DNA of 38,270 bases from Candidatus Kapaibacterium sp. (GTDB taxonomy: Bacteria; Bacteroidota; Ignavibacteria; Kapaibacteriales; WFXC01). This document shows positions 15,843-22,763 of this stretch, in pieces. The stretch lies in assembly GCA_015490805.1 (NCBI GenBank), contig WFXC01000028.1:1-38270 (forward strand), in the 5' to 3' direction. Under the pieces are notes generated by a model. The model was not told the origin of the DNA. It saw only the letters and a list, made by a program, of their open reading frames with translations, and searched no databases. The stretch's first letter is position 1, and each line of letters begins with the position of its first letter. The position numbers and the translations under genes are program-made.

Positions 15843-17348
15843 TTATCCCTTCAAGTTTAACTCGTAAACCTGCTCCAGCTTGTCCGACAGGTAGCGCTGG
15901 AAAGCGGCGATGGAGAGCGGCTGACCACAGACACCCATAACAATTTCCGCTGGTTTCTTCAGCCGTCCGTGATAGTGAATATTCTTGCGAAGCCATCGCA
16001 GAATCGGCTGGAATTCTCCTCGTTCAATTCCCTCTTCGACGTCCGGAATTTCCTTTTGCAACTGCTCCCAGAACATTGCAGCATAGAGTTTCCCCAGGGT
16101 ATAAGTTGGGAAATAGCCGAATCCACCAAAGGACCAGTGGATATCCTGAAGGCATCCCAGTGCGTCCGTCGGAGGTAGCAATCCCAGATCTTCCTCCATC
16201 TTCGCATTCCACGCTTCAGGAATCACAGAAACACTCAGCGTTCCCTCGAATAACTGCAACTCCAGCTCGAAGCGCAAGATGATATGGAAATGGTAGGTCA
16301 ATTCATCGGCGTCGATCCGAATAAATCCTGGTTCAACGACATTGACCGCCCGAAACGCCTCCTGTGGATCAATACCGACAACCTGCTGCGGGAAAACTTG
16401 CGCCATCCGCGGCATATTCCACCGCCAGAACGGCGCACTTCGCCCTATGATATCCTCCCAGAAGAGCGATTGCGACTCGTGAATCCCCATCGATGCTCCA
16501 GAAATCGCAAAGCTTCGAGGGTATTCTCCGCCCAATCCCTGCTCATACATCCCGTGTCCCGCTTCGTGGAGCAGACTAAAAAAGCAGGTACGAAAATCCT
16601 GTGGATGCACTCGCGTGGTCAGCCGAACATCAACGGGAGCAAAGGAGGTACAAAACGGATGGGTTGACAAATCCACCCGTCCTCTGGCAAAATCAAACCC
16701 GACCGCTTTAACCGTCTCTTTGGCAAACTCCACCTGATCCGACTCTGGATAATACTGAAACAACCACCGCCGATCGATAATCCGATCTGTCTGTTGCACC
16801 ACTTCAAGTACCTGTTTCAAAAAGGACTTCAACTCGGTAAAGAGCGGACGGAGCTGTCGAACCGTCATTCCCGGTTCATAGGCATCCAGCAATGCATCGT
16901 ACGGATGTTCCTCGTATCCCAGATATTCTGCCGTTTGCTGCTGCAATTCGATCAACTGTTTCAGATACGGAGCAAAGGCGGGAAAGTTATTTTCTTCTCG
17001 CGCCTGTCGCCAGACTACCTGTGCTTCGGAGGTCAAAAATGCCAGCCGGCGGATATGTTCCTCTGGAAGTTTATTTTCCCGTTCAATATCCTCAACAAAC
17101 AGCTCCAGCAGTCGGCGGCGTCTCCCTTCAACTTCTCCATTATCCAGCAAACGACGCGCCTCTTTCACCAATCGATGGGCTCGTTCTGAGGTTACCAACT
17201 GGTGAATCTGCGCTGCCAGCGTTGCCACCTGCTCCGCCCGCGCTTCAGCCGCTTCCGGCGGCATATAGGTTTCCTGATCCCACGAAAGAACGGACTGAAT
17301 AGCCTTCAGATCCTTGATGTGCTGCATAAAATGGATAATCTCCTGCAT
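15843..17348 (-). CDS. M32 family metallocarboxypeptidase (carboxypeptidase Taq type)
   Basis: This 501-residue cytoplasmic enzyme removes C-terminal amino acids from peptides. Its zinc site is HEAGH at 261-265 with the third ligand E291 in GIHESQSLFWE. The other M32 signatures are THPF (229-232), DVRLTTR (240-246) and the late GGFGYFPTYTLGKLYAAMFW. The N-terminus (LSWDQETYMPPEAAEARAEQ) matches the family and the length is standard. M32 enzymes are well known from thermophiles such as Thermus. The gene lies 14 bp after fadD and 4 bp before aspC in one unit. Confidence 0.95.
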   Translation of the reverse strand: MQEIIHFMQHIKDLKAIQSVLSWDQETYMPPEAAEARAEQVATLAAQIHQLVTSERAHRLVKEARRLLDNGEVEGRRRRLLELFVEDIERENKLPEEHIRRLAFLTSEAQVVWRQAREENNFPAFAPYLKQLIELQQQTAEYLGYEEHPYDALLDAYEPGMTVRQLRPLFTELKSFLKQVLEVVQQTDRIIDRRWLFQYYPESDQVEFAKETVKAVGFDFARGRVDLSTHPFCTSFAPVDVRLTTRVHPQDFRTCFFSLLHEAGHGMYEQGLGGEYPRSFAISGASMGIHESQSLFWEDIIGRSAPFWRWNMPRMAQVFPQQVVGIDPQEAFRAVNVVEPGFIRIDADELTYHFHIILRFELELQLFEGTLSVSVIPEAWNAKMEEDLGLLPPTDALGCLQDIHWSFGGFGYFPTYTLGKLYAAMFWEQLQKEIPDVEEGIERGEFQPILRWLRKNIHYHGRLKKPAEIVMGVCGQPLSIAAFQRYLSDKLEQVYELNLKG

Positions 17349-17362
17349 TCTTTCTGCCGTCC

Positions 17363-19171
17363 TTACTGATACAATTGCTCAATGATTGCCCCATACTTTT
17401 GCTCGATGATGTGTCGCCGAACTTTCAGCGTCGGTGTCAACATTCCATTATCCACCGAAAATGGTTCGACTAACAGTGCAAATTTGCGCACCTGTTCATA
17501 TTTTGAAAATGTCTTCTGCTGCTTTTTGATTTCTCGATCGATCAGCTTTTTAATCTCCGGATGCTCGATCAACTCCTGCTCATTCGCATAGGAAATGTTC
17601 GCCTGTTCCGCATATTCCTTCAACTGTTCAAAATCCGGGACAATCAGTGCGACGTTGTACTCTCGACCATCACCGATTAACACCGCCTGATCGATGTACG
17701 GACTGAGAATCAACGCATTCTCTATGGGTTGCGGCGCAATATTCTTTCCACCACTGGATACAAAGATGTTCTTTTTCCGATCTGTGATGACCAATCGACC
17801 GTGGTCATTAAGATAGCCAATGTCCCCGGTGTGGAGCCAGCCATCTGGATCAATCGCTTCTTGTGTTGCTGCTGGATCTTTAAAGTAACCCTTCATAATA
17901 TTAGGACCACGGGCAAGAATTTCCCCATCGTCAGCAATTTCAACTTCGACATTCGGTAGTGGGGGACCAACGGTTCCCAGTTCCACATTGCCGGGATAGT
18001 TTACGCTGATAACGGGCGAAGCTTCCGTTAGTCCATATCCTTCATAGATCGGAATGCCCAGCGCAAAGAAGAACTCTCCAACTTCTTTGACCAGCGGCGC
18101 GCCACCAGAGATAAAAAATCGCAGGCGGCCACCTGTTCGTTCCCGGATTTTCGCAAAGACGAGACGATCTGCCAGTTGATGTTGCAATCGCAATCCTACA
18201 GGCACACGTCCCTGTTGCTCTGTATAAAACTTCTTCTTCCCAACTTCCAGTGCCCAATAGAAAATCCGCTGCCGAAGCGGTGGTTGCTTAGAAACATTGT
18301 TGAGAATCCGTTGCTGAATGCGTTCGAACAACCGCGGCACGCTGGTCATCACCGTTGGTCTCACCTCCTGCATATTCTTCGCAATGGTCTCGATCGATTC
18401 AGCCAGCGCAACAGTGGCACCGCAGGAAAAAGCAGTATAATAGCCGGCTGTCCGCTCATACGAATGGCAGAATGGCAGGTACGAAAGCAACAGATCGTTT
18501 TCACTGATATCCACCCGGCTGGAAGCACCCTCAACATTGGACAGCACATTCCGATGCGTAAGCATCACTCCCTTGGGATTCCCCGTCGTACCACTGGTGT
18601 AAATAATGGTCAACAAATCATCCGGCTTGACCTGCTGTGCCAGTTCCTGGAACAGCGCTTCCCGCTTCTCAGCCGGCACACTTTGCCGTCCCAGTTCTCG
18701 CAATTGTGCAAAGGTCAAGAATCGATCATCATCTGGCAACTCCAGATCCTCATTGTAAACCACGACTTTCTCCACCGCTGGCAACTGATCCAACACTTGC
18801 AGGATTTTGTTCAATTGATAGCGATTCGATACCACCAGCAGTTTTGCTTCACAGTGTGAAAAAATGTACTGCTCTTGCTCTGGTGTCAAAATCGAAAACA
18901 CAGGAACATCCGCTGCCCCTAAGGCAGTGACAGCAAAATCTGTTACGATCCATTCTATGCGATTCTCCGAAGCAATGCCTACGCGATCCCCAGAGCGGAC
19001 ACCCAGAGCTCGAAATCCCATCGCAACATCAATAACCCACGCTCGCAGTTCATCGTAATGAAGAGAGACATATTGCCCCTGCTCTTTGTACAGGTATGCA
19101 GGTTTGTCTGGATGTTTGCGGAAGCGGTCGGTAATCGCTAAAAACATCGATGGAACCGTTGTGTACCGCAT
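17363..19171 (-). CDS. fadD: Long-chain acyl-CoA synthetase (AMP-forming)
   Basis: This 602-residue protein activates fatty acids with ATP and CoA through an acyl-adenylate. The P-loop motif YTSGTTGNPKG is at 191-201, followed by VMLTHRNVLSN. The adenylate motif GYGLTEASPV is near 378-387, DGWLHTGDIG near 443-452 and the hinge DRKKNIFVSSGGKNIAP at 464-480. The overall order and the LPFCHSYERTAG segment fit the long FAA1-type synthetases common in Bacteroidota and Chlorobiota rather than the shorter E. coli FadD. It lies 13 bp after the upstream lipoprotein stop, suggesting co-transcription. Chain-length preference is not readable. Confidence 0.93.
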   Translation of the reverse strand: MRYTTVPSMFLAITDRFRKHPDKPAYLYKEQGQYVSLHYDELRAWVIDVAMGFRALGVRSGDRVGIASENRIEWIVTDFAVTALGAADVPVFSILTPEQEQYIFSHCEAKLLVVSNRYQLNKILQVLDQLPAVEKVVVYNEDLELPDDDRFLTFAQLRELGRQSVPAEKREALFQELAQQVKPDDLLTIIYTSGTTGNPKGVMLTHRNVLSNVEGASSRVDISENDLLLSYLPFCHSYERTAGYYTAFSCGATVALAESIETIAKNMQEVRPTVMTSVPRLFERIQQRILNNVSKQPPLRQRIFYWALEVGKKKFYTEQQGRVPVGLRLQHQLADRLVFAKIRERTGGRLRFFISGGAPLVKEVGEFFFALGIPIYEGYGLTEASPVISVNYPGNVELGTVGPPLPNVEVEIADDGEILARGPNIMKGYFKDPAATQEAIDPDGWLHTGDIGYLNDHGRLVITDRKKNIFVSSGGKNIAPQPIENALILSPYIDQAVLIGDGREYNVALIVPDFEQLKEYAEQANISYANEQELIEHPEIKKLIDREIKKQQKTFSKYEQVRKFALLVEPFSVDNGMLTPTLKVRRHIIEQKYGAIIEQLYQ

Positions 19172-19184
19172 CCTTATCCCTCCC

Positions 19185-20240
19185 TTACTTAATCTGGAAC
19201 GAGCGAACCATCTTGGTAAAGGTAGGCAAGTAAATATCCTTTTCCGGAATATACCAGTTCAAGGTAATTCGGTACAACCGCTCGTTGACAAGCACAAAGT
19301 ATGCACGCCCAGCGATGTTCTTACCGTACCGGTACTCAAAATACTTTGCAGGCTGTCCCGCAACCGTTGCTGTTTTGACCGCAGTGATCCGGAACCCTGC
19401 TTGCTCATACGCTGACTTGTTGTCCTCAATGACTTTATCCAGCTTTGAAACATTCTTTGCTTCAAATACATCAATTTCCACCGTGCAGTCACTGGGTCCG
19501 CCATCTCCAACAAATTTCACCGAAAACAGGACGTTTTGCTTGTTCTGCACCTTTGCAAGGAAGTTCTCCGGTACTTGAATCGTAAAGTAATCACTAGCGT
19601 ATGCCTTCATTTTCGCCGCTGGTTTAAACGGTTCACGTTCCACGATGACGGTATCCACTTTAACCGGCTCTATTTTGGGAGCGACTCCCAATTTTGCCGA
19701 GGCAATAGCCGTATCAAAAATGGGACGAACAGTTTCCAGAACCCCGCCAAAGCTTTCTAATTGCAGCACCGTCACGATTTGACTGTCCGCTGTTGCCACG
19801 TACTGCTCACCATAAAATTCGCCGTCGGGATATTCTGCGCTGTAGGACCACCAATAGGCTGGTTTCCCGCCTATCGTTGTTTGCTGAACCTCCGAGTACA
19901 AGGAAGGATCTTCAAAAACCCGAACAGAATCCAAGTAACTCTGGAGTGTCGCGGTAGTACTCATCTGGAAGAATACCATTCCAACCCGTGCCCCGGCTGC
20001 ACCTTCAGCCTCATACTGGAGAAACCGTTTCGCCACGCCTTCGGACGAAACAAAGAAGGCACTTTTGCCAGGAACGATTTGCCGCAACCACGTTGCTGGC
20101 GCTTTCATCTCTGCCTTGGTCACGGGTTCAACAAATGTAACAAACTGCTGAACTTTTAACTCCTGTGGAAGCTCGCGTTCACATCCCCATATGCCGAAAC
20201 CGAACAAAAGCGCACCGAATAGGAGTAATCGCAGTTTCAT
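19185..20240 (-). CDS. Lipoprotein with two PsbP/DcrB-like domains
   Basis: I use the ATG at 20240, which has AAGGGG about 8 bp upstream and begins a signal peptide (MKLRLLLFGALLFGFGIWG, then C20) with a lipobox-like end. The 351-residue product appears to hold two related domains. The first (about 40-185) contains IGGKPAYWWSYSAEY and a strand-helix end. The second (about 212-351) contains YFTIQVPENF, VAGQPAKYFEYRYG and a final FTKMVRSFQIK. This arrangement resembles PsbP/DcrB-like (DUF1795) folds; no enzyme residues are evident. A proline- and valine-rich linker (187-210) joins the domains. It heads the unit with fadD, M32 peptidase and aspC and has a complete FCB promoter. Confidence 0.75.
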   Translation of the reverse strand: MKLRLLLFGALLFGFGIWGCERELPQELKVQQFVTFVEPVTKAEMKAPATWLRQIVPGKSAFFVSSEGVAKRFLQYEAEGAAGARVGMVFFQMSTTATLQSYLDSVRVFEDPSLYSEVQQTTIGGKPAYWWSYSAEYPDGEFYGEQYVATADSQIVTVLQLESFGGVLETVRPIFDTAIASAKLGVAPKIEPVKVDTVIVEREPFKPAAKMKAYASDYFTIQVPENFLAKVQNKQNVLFSVKFVGDGGPSDCTVEIDVFEAKNVSKLDKVIEDNKSAYEQAGFRITAVKTATVAGQPAKYFEYRYGKNIAGRAYFVLVNERLYRITLNWYIPEKDIYLPTFTKMVRSFQIK

Positions 20241-20300
20241 CCGTTTTTCCCCTTCATTATTGTACAACAACAAATGCTCTCAAACCCTTTTCCAAAGCTT

Positions 20301-20332
20301 CAAATTTACGGAAAGCGCAGGAAGCAGGCAAA
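20301..20332 (-). promoter_or_regulatory. Complete Bacteroidota-type promoter (TTTG-N20-TAnnTTTG)
   Basis: On the minus strand TTTG (20332-20329), exactly 20 bases, then TAAATTTG (20308-20301). This matches the Bacteroidota housekeeping consensus TTTG-N19/21-TAnnTTTG with no mismatch. Transcription would start near 20294, giving a leader of roughly 55 bases for the lipoprotein-fadD unit. It lies about 90 bp beyond the 3' end of RNase P RNA. Confidence 0.75.
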
Positions 20333-20421
20333 TCTTGAGCAGAAAGTCAGGATTGCCATTGCAAGTTCTTCGTCCACCCAGGAATGCAAAGGGATGGGAT
20401 TCAGAGGAAGATAAAAAATGT

Positions 20422-20880
20422 GGCGGGGTAAGCGATAAGCCGAATTCTGTCTTCTCCACCCTCCTAAGGGCTGGAGGAGGCAACCATTTCTCTTGGGGCA
20501 GTGTTACCACTACCCTCCAGCGGTCTACCCGGATGTGGTGCTTCCCTTTCTGGGAAAGCAACCGGGCGAGCAACCCGGCACTCAAGCCTGGCGGGTTGAG
20601 TCCACATCCTGCTTGACCTTGCTCCGCGTGGGGTTTACCGTGCCTGCTGCATTGCTGCAGCAGCGGTGAGCTCTTACCTCACCGTTCCACCCTTACCTGT
20701 GCTTTCCCTTGCGGAAAGCCATCGGCGGTATCGTTTCTGTAGCACTTTCCGTCAGCTTCCCCCTGCTCCCCATAGGAGCAGGCTTCGCTGCCCGGCGATT
20801 AACCGGCACGCTGCTCTTTGGAGTTCGGACTTTCCTCAGCCGCTTCCAAGAAGCAGCCGCGGTTGCCTGCCTACCCCGCC
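20422..20880 (-). ncRNA. rnpB: RNase P RNA, bacterial type A
   Basis: The minus strand carries conserved RNase P elements in order: GAGGAAAGTCCGAACTCC, ACAGAAACGATACCGCCGATG, AGGTAAGGGTGGAACGGTGA, GCACGGTAAACCCCACG, the L15 region CCGGGTAGACC and finally GACAGAATTCGGCTTATC. The ends were set by the P1 pairing of GGCGGGGTA (20880 inward) with TACCCCGCC (ending at 20422). At about 459 nt it is longer than the E. coli RNA, mainly because of a three-hairpin insertion (20539-20601). A run of six Ts follows the 3' end (20418-20413). It is the catalytic subunit that matures tRNA 5' ends. The 5' end is 7 bp past the zinc-ribbon gene's stop. Confidence 0.97.
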
Positions 20881-20887
20881 GAGCAGA

Positions 20888-21634
20888 TTATGAATCCACC
20901 GGTTCTTTTTCCTGCAATTCCTCCGGATATAGAATACGCCCGCAGTTTTCACAGAAAAATACTCGATAGTAGTTCCGCAGTTCCACCTCCGTCTGTGGCG
21001 GCACCACACTGTAGCATCCTGAGCAACTTCCCCGCTTTAATGGTACCGCTGCATCATCGTGATATTCGCGGATTCGCTCATAGTGCGAAAGCAACTGTCG
21101 GGGCAACTTCTTTACCAACTTTTCTCGCTGACTCTCCAGTCGCTGAATTTTATTCTGCAATCCCCCTTCCAATTCTGCATATTCCTTCTCCAGCGCTTCT
21201 AATTCCTCCTTCATTTCCGCAAGTTGTTCCTGTTCTTGCTCCAATTGCTTGTTAATGTTGTGTTCTTGAATCGCTAGCGTTGCATATCGGTTTTCTTCTT
21301 CTTCACGCTGTTGCTTAATGTACTCCAGCTCCTTTACAATCGCGTCATATTGACGATTCGTTTTGACTTGAAACAACAAATCTTCCAGCTCTTTCTGGCG
21401 ATCTCTCAATGTTTGAATCTTGAGATGGACATCGGTCTTTTCACCAACGACCTCCCGTTGCCGTTCACTGAGTTGCTCAATTTTTTTCTGCTGTTCCTCT
21501 ATGGCTTTGTGCAACTCCTCAATCTGTTCTGGCAACTCACCAAATTCTTCATAAAGCTCATCAATTTTTTGATCCAGCTTCGAAAGCTGAACGACCAATT
21601 CCAGTTGCTGCTTCACACTCAAATCGCGCGCCAT
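20888..21634 (-). CDS. Coiled-coil zinc-ribbon protein (DUF164/CdsZ-like)
   Basis: This 248-residue protein has a long charged coiled coil (about 10-185, Glu/Gln/Lys-rich heptads) and a C-terminal zinc ribbon with C204 and C207 (GSCSGCYSVVPPQ) and C228 and C231 (FFCENCGRILYPEE). This is the COG1579/DUF164 architecture, found in many bacteria, for which nucleic-acid or ribosome-related roles have been proposed. It lies between nif3 (11 bp upstream) and rnpB (7 bp downstream). The order Nif3-zinc ribbon-rnpB is, as I recall, also seen in Actinobacteria, suggesting a functional link, still undefined. Confidence 0.88.
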   Translation of the reverse strand: MARDLSVKQQLELVVQLSKLDQKIDELYEEFGELPEQIEELHKAIEEQQKKIEQLSERQREVVGEKTDVHLKIQTLRDRQKELEDLLFQVKTNRQYDAIVKELEYIKQQREEEENRYATLAIQEHNINKQLEQEQEQLAEMKEELEALEKEYAELEGGLQNKIQRLESQREKLVKKLPRQLLSHYERIREYHDDAAVPLKRGSCSGCYSVVPPQTEVELRNYYRVFFCENCGRILYPEELQEKEPVDS

Positions 21635-21645
21635 ACATCAATCCT

Positions 21646-22479
21646 CTACTTTATTAACACTTCTGCTTGCCATTGTCGAAACAACCGGGTCTGGGGATAA
21701 TACCGCACGGGATTGGGCAACACGGTAGAACGGTAAATTTCAACTTCTCCTTCCGGTACGATACGCTGAAGAAATTTTTCCAATATCATCGGAACAAACT
21801 GTTCCATCTCATAATGTCCAACGTCCACCAGCACACACCGTCCATCGACACTGTGAAAATCGTGGTACTTTAGATCTGCCGTGATAAAGGCATCAACCCC
21901 TGAGGCGATCGCTTCACGCAGGAAACTTCGACCGCTACCGGCAACAATCGCGATACTCTGTACCAATTCTTTGCTTCCAGCCGTAAAACGCAAAGGACTT
22001 TTTAACGTCTGATATAGACGATCCAATAGCTCTGAAATCGTAATCGGATGAGGAAATTTCCCAATCCGTCCCATTCCGTAATCCGGTCGGTCCGGATGCG
22101 GCACCAATGGACCTTCGACTGTTACTCCCAACTGCCGGGCTAAAAACGTATTGGTTCCTTCCGGATGGGCATCCAGATTCGTATGAACCACGATCAAGGC
22201 AATGCGATGTTGAATAAGGTGCGTAACGATACGCCCAACCCGATCAGCATCGATAATCCGCTCTATGGAAGGAAAAATTAAAGGATGGAAACTGATGATT
22301 GCGTCAACGCCTTGCTCTACTGCTTCCTGTACCACGGCATCCGTTACCTCCATCGCTACCAGTAAGCACCGCAGTTCCGTGACGCCACTCTGCACCTGAA
22401 TGCCAATCCGATCAAAATCCTCTGCTGTTTCTTCAGGAATCAACGAAACAAGCTGTTTGTAAAAATCCTGTAACTGCAT
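21646..22479 (-). CDS. Nif3-like dinuclear metal centre protein
   Basis: This 277-residue protein belongs to the Nif3/YbgI/YqfO family, toroidal hexamers with two metals per subunit. It has GIQVQSG near the N-terminus, VDAIISFHPLIF (metal histidine), VVHTNLDAHPEGTNTFLARQ (metal His and Asp), IAVVAGSGRS-type IAIVAGSGRSFL, ADLKYHDFH (metal His) and VDVGHYEMEQ (metal His and Glu). The middle insertion of the longer YqfO type is absent. A GTP cyclohydrolase I label is often attached to this family, but its role is not established. It starts the nif3-zinc-ribbon-rnpB unit and has a TAAATTTG box just upstream. Confidence 0.92.
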   Translation of the reverse strand: MQLQDFYKQLVSLIPEETAEDFDRIGIQVQSGVTELRCLLVAMEVTDAVVQEAVEQGVDAIISFHPLIFPSIERIIDADRVGRIVTHLIQHRIALIVVHTNLDAHPEGTNTFLARQLGVTVEGPLVPHPDRPDYGMGRIGKFPHPITISELLDRLYQTLKSPLRFTAGSKELVQSIAIVAGSGRSFLREAIASGVDAFITADLKYHDFHSVDGRCVLVDVGHYEMEQFVPMILEKFLQRIVPEGEVEIYRSTVLPNPVRYYPQTRLFRQWQAEVLIK

Positions 22480-22504
22480 TACTGATCATCGCTCAAACAA
22501 GATG

Positions 22505-22512
22505 CAAATTTA
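22505..22512 (-). promoter_or_regulatory. Bacteroidota-type -7 box for nif3-zinc ribbon-rnpB
   Basis: TAAATTTG on the minus strand lies 26 bp before the nif3 ATG and is preceded by TTCCG, as in the complete promoter at 20301-20332 (both read TTCCGTAAATTTG). No TTTG at -33 spacing was found; one TTTG sits only 12 bp upstream. Confidence 0.5.
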
Positions 22513-22727
22513 CGGAAGTTTCACCAAAGAATCTGTACTCCTGTGTCCCGGATCAACAACTGCGGTAGGCTTTCGAACTTTGAATTTTTGACAGCTTCCT
22601 GTTGTAGAGCAACCAATAGTATGCCCGAAAGCCATCAATAAGTGAACAATGCTACTTTACTGGACACCGTGTTTCCTGGAGCTCAGTTTTATTTTTGTCC
22701 GACTCTTTCCATTTCCCAGCAATCTTG

Positions 22728-22735
22728 CATATTTG
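22728..22735 (+). promoter_or_regulatory. Weak -7 box candidate for the OmpA-family gene
   Basis: CATATTTG differs from TAnnTTTG by one base and is 29 bp before the ATG at 22764. No convincing -33 element accompanies it. It lies in the 284-bp divergent region shared with nif3, which holds no gene. Confidence 0.3.
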
Positions 22736-22763
22736 CAATTATGACGAACAAAGATCTTAGTCG

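Noticed and set aside
18176-18859. 227-codon plus-strand frame opposite fadD
   Set aside because: Antisense shadow of fadD with no protein-like features.
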